DNA of 64,000 nt from Pectinophora gossypiella (GCF_024362695.1 NC_065420.1:7533920-7597919); one strand, 5' to 3'. Counted from the first letter of the stretch, positions 11,653-21,816 are shown. Notes: generated by a model not told the origin, from the sequence alone. Translations and numbers: made by a program.

Positions 11653-13253
11653 TTATGATGGAGGCTTAACATCAGTGGCCTGGTAGAGTGAGTTTATAGC
11701 AATGTCAGAAGACACAAACGCCATAGACTTGGCAAGCGTAGCTAGTGACAATGTATCCATCACAATCCTATTTGCAACATGATTCAATTTAGCTCCATGA
11801 GATTGTGCTGTATACTTCAAAGCAAGCTTTATAACTCGCTCACTAGCTAGAGACTTTGACGTCGCACTCTTTGCTTCTTTTCCAGCTTGTTGGGCTGCCG
11901 TCTTTGCCAAATTCATCATCAAATCTTGGTGATTCGACATACCATTCTTGGCATACTTCACTGACATCTGTACTTCAATTGAAGCAGTTAAAGCTCGCCT
12001 CATCGCAACCACGCTAGCAGCGGCCAAGTAAGCCACGTCTCCAGCATAAAGAATCGCCTTTTTGGCCTTTACTTCTAATCTCTCTAACTTCTGCTTAGCT
12101 TTCTTTTCATTTACAGCATCATCTTCAAATGATTCGGGCTGATCAATTTCGATATCTGCTGCTACATCTGCGTTTAAGGCTGATTTATAAGCATTGTCTT
12201 TCTGTTCTACCCAATCGTCCATAAGACCTGGAGCGTTCAGTTCTTGTGTATCTAATGTTTGTGTGTCTACAGTAACGTAATGTGTACCATTAACCGCCTT
12301 TTCCATTAAAATTGCTTCAGTTTTATTTGTTTCAGGATCAACATTTTCTGCATCTAAAACTGTTTGATTTAGGAAACCCTTTGCGGGAGGATGTGAGTAT
12401 TTCTTTGGAGCCAAGACATGGACAGGTTTCCTTTCATTTCTGGAAATGATCGAAAATGGCATATTTTGTACAAGAACACTGGTCTTAGTAGGTTTTTCTG
12501 AAGTAGTTACGGTCGATACCGCTGAATATGTTTTATTTAAAAGTATACTGAATGCTGTTGGTACAGGCAAAGGCTCGGGAGGAACAGTGGTCTCTGGAGT
12601 AGTATTAATGGCTCTCTTCTTTCTTTTTAAGGACAAATCCACAGATTGTTTCTTCGACAATGCTGTAGCATAAGTAATATCTTTTAAGGCCGACACAATG
12701 GAAACTTCAGCGGCAATTTGTCCTAGCCCATAAACCAACCGATGTAATTCTGGCTCAGTAGAAGCTCTGGTGATACTCAAAATGTGGCCAGATAAGGTTC
12801 TCGAAATAAAATCTAGGATGCGCCTTGTCTCTATCGCGGTAATGCCTTTGTTTTTACCCGGTGCTTCGAGAGCTTCTCTAGTAATTCTTGTAATTTTATC
12901 TTGTATTTCTAGTTTAGACAATATAGCTGAAACCAAATCCTTTGATATTTGATAAAGAGTTTCTTCTGTTTGTTGATTTTGAGTGACGTTTTTGCTTGTT
13001 TTAAATATGCTACTATCTAAATGCTTGAAAGATTTGTACGGGCTGTTTGCTAGTTTTTCGACACTTAATTTCGAATTGTTCTTGTCTTTAAAATCTTGAG
13101 ACGGTGCGATTCCGCCTGAAGTCATAATTATCTGTAATAATAATAAAACAAAATTGGAATGGGACCACCAAGAAAATCTATTTTCTTTTTTAAGTCTATA
13201 CTCACGCTAAGAAAAACAACACTGAGGATTACACTCAGTCGGTTGGGGTCCAT
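11653..13253 (-). CDS. Secreted cysteine-free protein, 508 residues, two exons
   Basis: Exon 1 is 13206-13253 (MDPNRLSVILSVVFLS, then a GTGAGT donor). Exon 2 is 11653-13131, entered after TTATTACAG in phase 0. The long single-exon frame starting at 13125 lacks a signal sequence; the upstream exon supplies one (about 20 residues, ending near SIIMTSGG). The protein contains no cysteine and has several N-glycosylation sequons (NVT, NKT, NQT, NGT). A strong furin-type site, KRKKR, lies at about residues 185-189, followed by a Thr/Pro-rich linker. The parts before it and after about residue 340 are Ala/Lys/Leu-rich and probably helical. No family was recognised. It may be cut into an N-terminal and a C-terminal fragment after secretion. 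It lies between the Tyr-rich gene and the first peptide-precursor gene. Confidence 0.82.
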
Positions 13254-13420
13254 TTTGATAACTGGACGACGTTATTTATCAAAGTCGAACCACCAAATGG
13301 TGAAACTGTTATAATTTGCAAAAGCGATATAATTTTAACAAGCTCCATTATTTAACTCAAATTGCCAATTTCGCCAATTATTATTTTATTGACTTACCTT
13401 GTAAAAGTTATTCGCCAATG

Positions 13421-13431
13421 TTTATTTTATT
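13421..13431 (-). terminator. Tandem poly(A) signals of precursor gene 1
   Basis: Two overlapping AATAAA motifs on the minus strand begin within about 6 bp of the stop codon, so the 3' UTR is very short. Confidence 0.55.
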
Positions 13432-13436
13432 TTCAA

Positions 13437-13760
13437 CTATCCAGCAAAAGCGTTAAACATATTGATTCTCCTTTTGCTATGTTCGATTTTTCTGTATACG
13501 AAAAGCGGTCGATACACGTAATTGTTGCTCTCTGCAGTCTCAAACACTTCATCTTCTGTAATATTTACATCTTCAACCGGTAGAGCTCTTTTATTTCTTT
13601 TTTCAACGTCAACTTTTTCCATATTTATTACTGGATGATATTCATCATTGGGTATGATGACATGTTCATCGTCCAAAACATCTTGTATCCGAACAAGGTT
13701 TAGGGATATACTATTTTTAGAAATTGCAAATATTACAAACATAAGTACTAGTGACTTCAT
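13437..13760 (-). CDS. Secreted peptide precursor 1, 107 residues, C-term INMFNAFAG
   Basis: This is an intronless frame. The ATG at 13760 opens a signal peptide (MKSLVLMFVIFAIS, to about residue 19). The remaining chain is acidic with processing sites: EKR and NKR near residues 53-57, and KRR near residue 97. The last nine residues, INMFNAFAG, directly follow SKRR and end in Gly. That is the layout of an amidated peptide released by convertase and carboxypeptidase. The block lines up with the C-termini of the precursors at 14195-14518 (IRVLPAFLG) and 20529-20912 (IKFLPTWLG), although this is the most divergent of the three. The function is not known. An antimicrobial or neuropeptide-like role is inference. 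Confidence 0.75.
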   Translation of the reverse strand: MKSLVLMFVIFAISKNSISLNLVRIQDVLDDEHVIIPNDEYHPVINMEKVDVEKRNKRALPVEDVNITEDEVFETAESNNYVYRPLFVYRKIEHSKRRINMFNAFAG

Positions 13761-13800
13761 GTTTATAAAATCTTCTACGGAGAAAACAGTAACATTTTAC

Positions 13801-13810
13801 TTTTATATGT
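13801..13810 (-). promoter_or_regulatory. TATA box of precursor gene 1
   Basis: ACATATAAAA on the minus strand, about 45 bp upstream of the ATG. Confidence 0.45.
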
Positions 13811-14194
13811 GTGAAACCGAGGTACTTATTTGCATTCGTTAATCAGTAGGTATTAAGTATCATAAATCAATTAACGCAAATGTTTACAAGATTAACATAT
13901 CAATGTCATAATCGTTAGATGTAAACAATTTTCTTAATAAGATTTTAACACCAGACACTAGTAAAACACAAATATCCCTTAAAAACTACGTTTATTTTTT
14001 CAAAATAATCATTATGTAATTTAAATTCTATACATACAGGCTTATTCAGTGGTCAGTTATAACAAAAAAACTCAATTGAATGCTCTGGTATCCGTTATCT
14101 TGATTACGCCAAACTATAAACGTCTTGAAGTCGGTGAATAAACTACCTACTTAGCAAGTTTAAGTTCGGCAAAAATATACTTGTCGACGGCTGT

Positions 14195-14518
14195 TTAACC
14201 CAGGAAGGCAGGCAGGACCCTGATGCGACCGCGGCCCTCGAGCTGAGACGTCTCTCCGAACGGCGACGCGTCAACATCCTTCGCACCCGGCAGCAAGTCA
14301 CTCTCTTGTCCCCCTACTTCACGGCGACTCCTCGATACCTTCGGTTCAGAAGCCACATCGACGGCCAAAGCACCAGATTTCGCATCTTCTTTTCCTGTAG
14401 CTGACGGTGTTTGCTCTTGTTTTGGTGGAATGTGCTCGATCACCTCCTCCGCTGTTGGTGCGCAGACGCAATACGCTAGCAGCGCCAGCGACGCGACGAC
14501 AAAGAACATTGAACGCAT
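14195..14518 (-). CDS. Secreted peptide precursor 2, 107 residues, C-term IRVLPAFLG
   Basis: This is an intronless frame starting at the ATG at 14518. A second Met four codons in would also leave a good signal peptide (MFFVVASLALLAYCVC, then APTAEE). The body is Glu/Ser/Ala-rich with a tetrabasic-like RSRR site mid-chain. It ends QLEGRGR followed by IRVLPAFLG. The mature N-terminus (AP, then acidic residues) and the C-terminal block both match the gene at 20529-20912, so the two are probably paralogs. Cleavage after GRGR and amidation at the last Gly would give the octapeptide amide IRVLPAFL-NH2. That processing is inferred. The coding part is more GC-rich than its surroundings, which supports a real gene. 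Confidence 0.8.
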   Translation of the reverse strand: MRSMFFVVASLALLAYCVCAPTAEEVIEHIPPKQEQTPSATGKEDAKSGALAVDVASEPKVSRSRREVGGQESDLLPGAKDVDASPFGETSQLEGRGRIRVLPAFLG

Positions 14519-14578
14519 GATTGATCGATCCTATTTTGCTTCACTTCTCAAACTATATCTCAAACCCGCCTAACACGC

Positions 14579-14589
14579 CTTTTAAATAA
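14579..14589 (-). promoter_or_regulatory. Possible TATA box of precursor gene 2
   Basis: TATTTAAAAGG on the minus strand, about 65 bp upstream of the ATG. Confidence 0.4.
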
Positions 14590-14599
14590 AACAATGATT

Positions 14600-16200
14600 G
14601 CATAAAACATTATATTGATTGAAAAAGTACACATTGAAGCCATTATTATTTGTAAAGACAGAACACAGGCACGATGTATCAACAGTGGTTCTGCGTTCTA
14701 CAGGCGATAAATAAATGAATCATTTACTTTTTTATTAGCAAAATCACCATCTCATATCCGTAAATATAAAATATAAAAACTTAGACAGTTTAATGTGTTG
14801 TTTGATATTCAAATGCATATCATTTATTAACAGGGCGCGCCTCAATCAGAATGACACAAAACATTCGTTTTGTTGTAGAGTTCTAGCTTATAAATTAATG
14901 GCAACTATGTGGACACGTCATGTAATAAAGTAATATAACTTATTAGTAGTGTTTGTTGTAGAGTTTATAGTTTTTTGTAGAAAACAACTCGGCTTCGACT
15001 CAACTTCGTATCAACAGTGGCTGCAAGTTGTCTTTGATTACTTGTGGCTCTGCCCACCTCATTTGGGATTACGGGCGTGAGTTTATGTATGTATGTATGT
15101 ACAACTCGGAATCTTACCCGCAGTAAGATTATACATACATACATACATAAACTCATACCTATATCCCACCGGGATAAGCAGAACTATGACATTCCATTTG
15201 CTTCGATCCTGACACACTTCTCTTGCTTCCTCCACATTCATCAATCGTTTCGTACACGCACGCCGCCGGTTCAGAGTAGATCGTACTGAACCTTATAAGG
15301 TTATATTTAATAATTACATCTGCCTATAATGTTGTTTTAGACGTGAATCATATTTTTTTGATATTATGCTGCAAACGTTTTACAGCCAATCAATAAAGTT
15401 AACTGTTTATCCTATCGTACATGATCTGGTTGATTGATTAATCATTTGGTTTCAGGTTTCAGCAGAATGTGCATTTGTGCAAGTGAGGTCGACTTTTTGT
15501 CACTCATACACATTGACATTCAGAGTTTACCTTTGAACAGTTTTAAATGACAGTAATTAAACAGAAACTTTGTAAAAAAGATTATTATAAGATTAGTGAT
15601 TATCCAGAAGATATGAATGCATAGGATTTTAAGTGCCTGAGAAGTGATATATGGCAGTTAAATTTCTAAATTGTATACTTAACAACATTTTATGTTTATT
15701 TTTAAAATAACTTTTAGGGCCTTGTGCGGTTTTCCTTGCAACTTCTTTTTCCCGGATATACAGGTTGTGAGAAGCTGCAGAAGTTTTAATTTTTTACATA
15801 ACGAACGCGTTATGTAAACAATGTCGATTCAAAGTATAACTATGTTACCGACTGAATAAAGATATTTTGGATTTGAATTTATAAATGTGGATCTCCCTTT
15901 TATCCCAAGGAATATCTAACCTTCAAAGTCTATGTGTCATACTACACGTCGCCACCACCAGGCAAGTTGTCTTAAATTTTGTATAGAGTGGGAACCCTCA
16001 GCGCTCTCTATGTGTCTGGCCAAATCGTTATTGTCATATGCCACAAAAATACACTGCACGTCTACACGAACCTTGACGCACATGAGGTGATAACTGACGC
16101 CAAATATGGATGATAAAAATAATAACAAAATCACTTAGCACCTTATCACAAGACCCCTAAAAATACCATTTAAGGTACTTATTACTAAAAACACAAACAA
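14600..16200. other. Intergenic, repeats only
   Basis: The stretch holds two retroposon tails meeting head to head at about 15000-15250, a LINE-type 3' end near 15700-15880 (GAATAAAGATATTTTGGATTTGAA), and a diverged SINE-like copy at 15945-16080. No coding potential was recognised. Confidence 0.55.
15000..15250. repeat. Two (TATG)n-tailed retroposon ends in inverted orientation
   Basis: GAGTTTATGTATGTATGTAC at about 15079-15102 and its reverse-complement form at about 15132-15154 face each other about 30 bp apart. The outer sequences match the family seen at 24113-24358 and 32165-32396 on the left and at 33641-33750 on the right. Confidence 0.6.
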
Positions 16201-18358
16201 CCCAGGTAGCACACTGGCTGATTAAATGTCGAACCTGCCTCTTATTTAAGTGTAAAAGTGTTATATAAGATGTTTAATGGATTTTTTAGCTTCCATAGGC
16301 TGTTATGAAACTTTGAAATAAGTTAGTTAATCAATGGTTGGTAAAAGGTACATCTAAAATACGTAATTAAGCTGTGGACTGCATACGAGTTCATAGTTAG
16401 TGTTTTATAACGTTTTTTGCTGTTGAATGGCTGAAAAGTATTCTTTTATAACGGCAGCTGGTTAACGGTACGGCCCAGTGGTGTTCTAACGCTTAAAGCT
16501 GGTGAAGGCATCTTTTATCAAGCTTTTACACTACTTGTGGTCTATTTTGAAACCAATAAACAGACTTCTGGTTAAAGCTGTAAAATAAATACTTTAAACA
16601 GCCTGCAGCTGCTTAAAATACGTTAAAGTATAATTTAATTACTCCTGAAGCTGTAAAAGTGTATCGAGTCGTATATTTTAACAGCTTGGATTGCAAAGCT
16701 GTTTTGTGTAATTTTACAAGTGGCTTATAATTCTTGTAGAAACGTAGTGTCATTTATGCGTACTTTTATAAAGATCATCACATTCCGGTAAACCCTTATG
16801 GAACTTGTTGCTCTTGATGACTCCGGTTTGGGCTCTGATCCGCCATTCAGGACAAAGGATTTTATACAGGGTGTTAGTGACATCGTAACGAAAACTTTGA
16901 GGGGTGATTGAGGCCATGATTCTGAGATGATATCAAGTGGAATTTTCCGTCGCAAAAGTATGGAATAGAAAATAATTAAAAAAACACAAAAATTTTCAGG
17001 AATATTCAGACTGAAAATTCCACTTGATATCAACTCAGAATCATGGTCTGAACCATCCCCCTCAGTATTCGTTACGGTGTCACTAACACCCATACCTACT
17101 TGTATGGCTACCGTATGTACTTGTGTGGGGTGTAAGTGACATCGTAACGAATACTGAGGGGGATGATTCAGCTGATTATTCTGAGTTAATATCAAGTGGA
17201 ATTTTTCATCACAAAATTATACGTAGAATTGAAAATAATTTAAAAAAAACTAAAAAAAATCATGAATTTTGCGACGAAAAATTCCACTTGATATTAACTC
17301 AGAATCATGGTCTGAATCATCCCCCTGAGTATTCATTACGATGTCACTAACACCCTGTATATATATATAATATAGATAGATAATACCGGTTTAACGGTTT
17401 TTATTATTCGCCAAAGGAGCCCTAATATGCTGCATAAAGTAGTTGCTGAAATACGATATACCTCATTAGTCATTAGAACTGCGTACCCCAAAACCTTGTA
17501 AAAACTAAAAGTGTAATTGAAAGTATCTTATGCAGAACATAAGCAGCCTGTGGCTGATTATTGGTATTCTTTTCAGCAAATAGAATCACAAGATATTTTT
17601 TCAACGACTTAAGCTGATACTTTATGGACGCCATAACTAACCTCAAAAAAATACAGTTTGTATCAAATTTTAAATCCTAAATTCTTCAAAACTACACATT
17701 TATTTCACATAATAACTATGTTTCAACTTAAAGTACGTTCATAAAAGGGTATTATATATGATTACAAGTAAAATTTTACCAAAAGCTTTTTCACTCGAAA
17801 CTTATCTACACATTTCTTTCAATATAATTAAATAATTCTAAGGGCGCATCAATTATTAGTTATAAATTAGTATATACTACACGATAAAGTTGCATTCGCA
17901 ATCTGAACTTATTATAATAATCACTGGTTCAAGTTACCGTAACTCGAAGCAGTAATATTTTAATTAAAAATGGGTGCCATGTCGCTGTTGAATAGAAACT
18001 TATTCTTCTGTCGTTAAAAATTTAAAAATATTAAATATTTTTATATGGAAAGCTGAAAAAAACGTTTCAATTGGATACCGGGTACGTCAAAAGCTGCGCA
18101 AGCGCTGGATATGGTAATCTTAAACAGAATGAAACGTTTCGAAAGTGTTTATTGCTGCTTTAATTAAACCTTTATTAACGTAAACCACAGCCTATTTTCA
18201 GCCATTATAATACCAAAGGCTGGTTAATTTGGGGCCCTTTTTGGCTGAAAAAGCGCTTTTTCAGCTTTAATACAGCCAATTTAAATACCGTCATACAGCA
18301 TTGATATTCTTAACCAGCACTTGTTCAGCGCTTATGCAGCAATTTTGTGCTACCTGGG
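16201..18358. mobile_element. Non-autonomous DNA element with 13-bp ends CCCAGGTAGCACA
   Basis: The left end CCCAGGTAGCACA at 16201 is matched by TGTGCTACCTGGG ending at 18358. The subterminal regions on both sides are crowded with short AGCTG/CAGC-centred words (for example AAAGCTGTAAAA and GAAGCTGTAAAAGTG), like subterminal transposase-binding repeats. No transposase frame is present. The hairpin element at 16867-17357 is nested inside. No clear target duplication longer than 2 bp was found, so the superfamily is uncertain. Confidence 0.6.
16867..17357. mobile_element. Double-hairpin MITE
   Basis: The ends are CAGGGTGTTAGTGACATCG... and the reverse complement ...ACACCCTG, flanked by TA. 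Inside are two consecutive palindromes, each with arms carrying GATATCAAGTGGAATTTT. They are joined by a spacer of about 35 bp (TACTTGTATGG...). A truncated copy of the double form is at 28466-28810, and a single-hairpin form is at 38450-38651. Confidence 0.75.
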
Positions 18359-18522
18359 AAATAGTTGTGAAACAATTAAGTAGGTAGGTACCTATTGTCA
18401 ACGCAAAGATGAATAAGTCTATGATAAGTAGTGTCACTTCAATTGTGGGATAGATTCGGATATCAAAATTGTCTCTGAAAATCATATTATTCGACAGAGG
18501 TAGGTAGGTTCCTACATACATA

Positions 18523-18853
18523 CATAAACAGCCTATATACCTACGTCCCATTGCTGGGCACAGGCCTCCACTCAATCAACCGGAGCGGGTATGGAGTAAA
18601 CTCCACTACGCTGCTCCAATGTGGGTTGGTGGAGGTGTTTTTACGGCTAATAGCCGGGACCAACGGCTTAACGTGCCCTCCGAAGCACGGAATCATCTTA
18701 CTTTTTCGGACAATCAGGTGATTCAAGCCTGAAAAGTCCTTACCAAACAAAGGACAGTCTCACAAAGTGATTTCGACAATGTCCCCATCGGGAATCGAAC
18801 CCGAAACTCCAGGTGACCCTAATAACGCTCTAACCACTAGACCACGGAGGCTG
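18523..18853 (-). mobile_element. tRNA-headed SINE
   Basis: Read on the minus strand, the head at about 18786-18851 has Pol III box A (TGGTCTAGTGG) and box B (GGTTCGATTCC). It is followed by a shared body (AAGTAAGATGATTCCGTGC, CCGTTGGTCCCGGC, and so on). Related copies are at 27418-27508, 29168-29476, 35690-35855, 47566-47790 and 50818-51105. Confidence 0.75.
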
Positions 18854-19024
18854 TTAGGTAGGTACCTAGTGAATATTAAAACTGTAAATATTTTTATAGG
18901 GATAATTGCGTTCTGAGCACGAATCCGGATTAAAACTTGATGCACACGGTCGGGAAAGCGGAACAAGGGTGCTACGGCGCAGGAGTGTTGCGCTGTGAGC
19001 AGCAAGCATTATTGCGAACGTTTC

Positions 19025-19240
19025 CATTGTAGACTGATCAACCGATTGTCCAAAAGTAAGATGGTCCTTGCTTCCGACGGCACATTATGTAGTCGTTCCT
19101 GGCTACTATTTACTTAAAGCATATAGGATTAGGTAGTCGTTATATGAACCATGTCAGAGACCTTTGGGGGCTCAATAGTAACCCTGACACCAGGGTTGAA
19201 TAAGGTAGGTCTCACAAACCACACGAGAGGAGACCACATC
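19025..19240 (+). mobile_element. SINE body fragment
   Basis: It has GATTGTCCAAAAGTAAGATGG, then AACCATGTCAGAGACCTTTG and ACACCAGGGTTGA, matching the bodies at 47566-47790 and 50818-51105. The tRNA-like head is missing. Confidence 0.6.
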
Positions 19241-20410
19241 AGTTTATTTGTCAGTGTTCCGTCTTATAAGTCTTTCTCGTCGATACGTTTTAATATAAAA
19301 GTTCCGTAAATAAGAATTTTCGACGTAATATATGATGACACATAGGAATTACCCAAAGCACCCTTTAGTTGTCACGCAAAGCATGCCCAAGGGTGAACCG
19401 GTGGAAATGCACGACAACATTGACCCCTTTATGAATGATTAATTATACGTAATTTACACGTACCTACTACCTGCATGTTTTCCTTGTGATTTATGCATAC
19501 CCATGCAGAACCAAACCGTGTCACGAAACCTTAGACGCGTGAAGTCGTTATAACACGTTTTGAAAATACTCAGATATACCTATATCCTTTATAACTGTAT
19601 AAAATGTTTTAGGCTATTCATTGCAGAAGGACATCATTCTTTACGGTGTAGTATATATTATTTTTATTTTAAGCTATAGGTAGTGTAGATAAAGGCATTC
19701 GTAGTAACACGAGAATTATTTCAACACCCTAAGCGTTTGAATTTATAATTTAAGTAGATAAGTTTTTGTTATTCCGAAAAAGATGATTTGTGAAGTATCA
19801 TATCACCCAGTAGATTTATCTAGCGTGAACTGTTATTAATATTTTTTACGTCAAAAACTGTGGCGACAAAGATGCAAGTCACCCCTGATTAATGATTTAA
19901 GGGCAATAAAGAGTTTTTGTATTGTATTGTCAACAGATGCAAGTTATGTTGTTGAGTTTAGTTAGAAACTCAAAATTGCATAATAATTGAATAGCTTATC
20001 TTATTCTCTAGATTTAGTAAGAAAAGTAGTGCAATTCGAAACTTCCACCAGTAGCTAACTGGGGGATTCGGCTATATCAGCCGGACATGCCTTCAATGTC
20101 ATGATATGTATTTAAACATAAGTAATTAATAAAAATATGTCGCATGTATTCCCCATAACTATTCAAGGCGTTACTCATCAATGAGTCTAGTCTAACAGAT
20201 GTCTCACGAGTATTTATTTGTTACAACTTACTCACAGATTATGTTTACTAGACAAACAGTTTTGCAATGATTTTTAGTATAATCCCCAACAAAACACATT
20301 CATGGTCATTATGTTATTGAAAATGTTGTCTAAAAACATTAGCAGGGCTGAATGCGTCAATGAAACCATTTCTGGAAGTGTTTGTTAGCACAATTAAGCA
20401 CCGGCGGGTT
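19241..20410. other. Intergenic upstream of precursor gene 3
   Basis: No gene was recognised. A short LINE-tail fragment (GGCAATAAAGAGTTTTTGTATTG) lies near 19900-19935. The rest is AT-rich with nothing identifiable. Confidence 0.5.
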
Positions 20411-20412
20411 AG

Positions 20413-20419
20413 TATAAAA
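20413..20419 (+). promoter_or_regulatory. TATA box of precursor gene 3
   Basis: TATAAAA, about 110 bp upstream of the start codon. The 5' UTR is inferred to be about 80-90 bp. Confidence 0.55.
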
Positions 20420-20528
20420 ACTATGCGAGTGTCGCATTTTCATAAACATTATCGGAAGACACAGAATCAAAAGCAAGTTTCGGGAGTTTATTATTCCGCG
20501 GAGAAGTTACTTGAAGCCCGCTAAGACC

Positions 20529-20912
20529 ATGGCTTCCTCGTTGGTGCTCCTTCTCTCGCTCGCGTTGTTCGCCACCGCCATCGCTGCGCCAGTCCCTGAT
20601 GAAGCGGAGACCACTACCACAGGCAGTGATGTCGCGCTGGTTGAAGTACTAGAAGTCGTAGAAACTATTCCAGTGATTGCACTTGCAGAAGACCCAAAGG
20701 CTCAAGGAACTACGTCTACGGAAACGTCTGAAGAACCCAAGTCCGACGCCACGACGAAGGAAGCAGAACACAAGATTGCGAAGCGATCAGCTCTGAGGGG
20801 TGACAACCCGAGCAACGACTTACTGGCAAACCTTGAAGGGCTACAGTATGAAAACGGCTTGTCAGGCCTAGCTGGTCGCAAGATCAAGTTCCTACCCACT
20901 TGGCTCGGATAA
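20529..20912 (+). CDS. Secreted peptide precursor 3, 127 residues, C-term IKFLPTWLG
   Basis: This is an intronless frame. The ATG at 20529 (context ACCATGG) is chosen because the longer frame upstream would need a TTG start. A signal peptide (MASSLVLLLSLALFATAIAA) is followed by PVPDEAE and a Thr/Glu/Val-rich acidic propeptide. A KR site near residue 84 (KIAKR) precedes a 43-residue C-terminal segment that ends LAGRK and then IKFLPTWLG. The signal-peptide junction and the C-terminal nonapeptide match the gene at 14195-14518 ([RK]-[VF]-LP-[AT]-[FW]-LG), so the two are likely paralogs in opposite orientation. Two products are possible: the 43-residue KR-released peptide, or the octapeptide amide. 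No known family was recognised. Confidence 0.82.
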   Translation: MASSLVLLLSLALFATAIAAPVPDEAETTTTGSDVALVEVLEVVETIPVIALAEDPKAQGTTSTETSEEPKSDATTKEAEHKIAKRSALRGDNPSNDLLANLEGLQYENGLSGLAGRKIKFLPTWLG

Positions 20913-21024
20913 CTTCATTTGACAGTCGTTAGGTAACAAAGGTGTGAAGGAAGGAATTATTCTACAAAAAGAACCTTGAATTTAAGAATTACCTACTATT
21001 AACCTATAATTAAAATACCATAAG

Positions 21025-21250
21025 TATTCAAATTCAAAAATATCTTTATTCGATAGGTAACATAGCTACACTTTGAATCGGCAAATTTTACACAACGAAC
21101 GTCACATCCGACTAAAACTACTGCAGCTTCTAACAACCTGTATAGCCTGGGAAAAGAAGCTGCAAGAAAAACCTCGGCACAGGGCACTAAACGTTCTTTA
21201 AAAAAAAGCATATTAATACAGGCCAAAAATTTTAAGACCACCAAGTGTGC
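21025..21250 (-). mobile_element. LINE 3' end fragment
   Basis: Read on the minus strand it ends in CAAATTCAAATTTGAAT-like words after GAATAAAGATATTTTTGAA. Parts resemble 15700-15880 in the opposite direction (AGAAGCTGCAG, TACAGGTTG). It lies just downstream of precursor gene 3. Confidence 0.5.
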
Positions 21251-21341
21251 TCAAATATTTTTGATGCTCGTTGTTTTTAATAGTATTTACACATTAGTTA
21301 TTTAAGTATTTCTATGTACATATTTATTCTTTTTTAATACA

Positions 21342-21347
21342 ATAAAA
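21342..21347 (+). terminator. Possible poly(A) signal of precursor gene 3
   Basis: AATAAA, about 430 bp downstream of the stop. An earlier non-canonical site is equally possible. Confidence 0.35.
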
Positions 21348-21527
21348 TGTAAATCAAATACTTTTTGTGTTTATTTCCTTTATTTATAGTTTAGCATTCG
21401 AAATAAATGATATTTATATGTGCCGTATTTAGGAGACTCCTTTGTCTAATTTCTTTTCTAAATTTACATACTAAACAAATAAAAAAATATTAACTGGCGA
21501 GGTATATTGTAGTCTAAAAGCCTCTGG

Positions 21528-21750
21528 AATAGCCGAATACTTGGCCGGACTAATGAAAAGTGTTGAGGGCTCTCATCCGGTACAAAATTTAATGACAACA
21601 AGCATGGAGGTGCCCAGGTGGCACGAACCTCGGCTCAGGACTTATCATAATTACTATGGGAAAACGTCAACCATGACAGCAGGGTCGATATCGGGGTCCT
21701 GCAGTTTGCTGTCGCGAGCTGATAGGACGTCTCTATGAGTAATCGGAACG
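21528..21750 (-). mobile_element. Diverged copy of the poly(A)-tailed retroposon
   Basis: TTGGCCGGACTAATG, GGTGCCCAGGTGGCACGAACCTCGG and GGTCCTGCAG...GTCGCGAGCTGAT match, with divergence, the copies at 22430-22756 and 54692-55015. Confidence 0.6.
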
Positions 21751-21816
21751 CCAGAATCACATATTCATGTTTGAAGTAAGCAGGTTCGAATAAGTAAAAA
21801 TATAAAGATTACATCA

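Noticed and set aside
11653..13125. 490-codon frame taken as a complete single-exon gene starting at 13125
   Set aside because: An upstream 48-nt exon with a good donor and in-phase acceptor supplies a signal peptide, so the ATG at 13125 is internal.
13437..13760. Precursor 1 as a 3' exon of the 508-residue gene
   Set aside because: It has its own ATG, signal peptide, TATA box and poly(A) signals, and it lies upstream of that gene on the same strand.
16725..17195. 156-codon minus-strand frame
   Set aside because: It runs across the palindromic arms of the double-hairpin MITE; the translation reflects repeats, not a protein.
18786..18851. tRNA gene candidate (also at 27418, 27955, 29400, 47566 and 50818)
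   Set aside because: Pol III boxes A and B are present but no acceptor stem closes, and each head is joined to the same SINE body.
20511..20528. TTG start for precursor 3
   Set aside because: The ATG at 20529 has a good ACCATGG context and begins a standard signal peptide.
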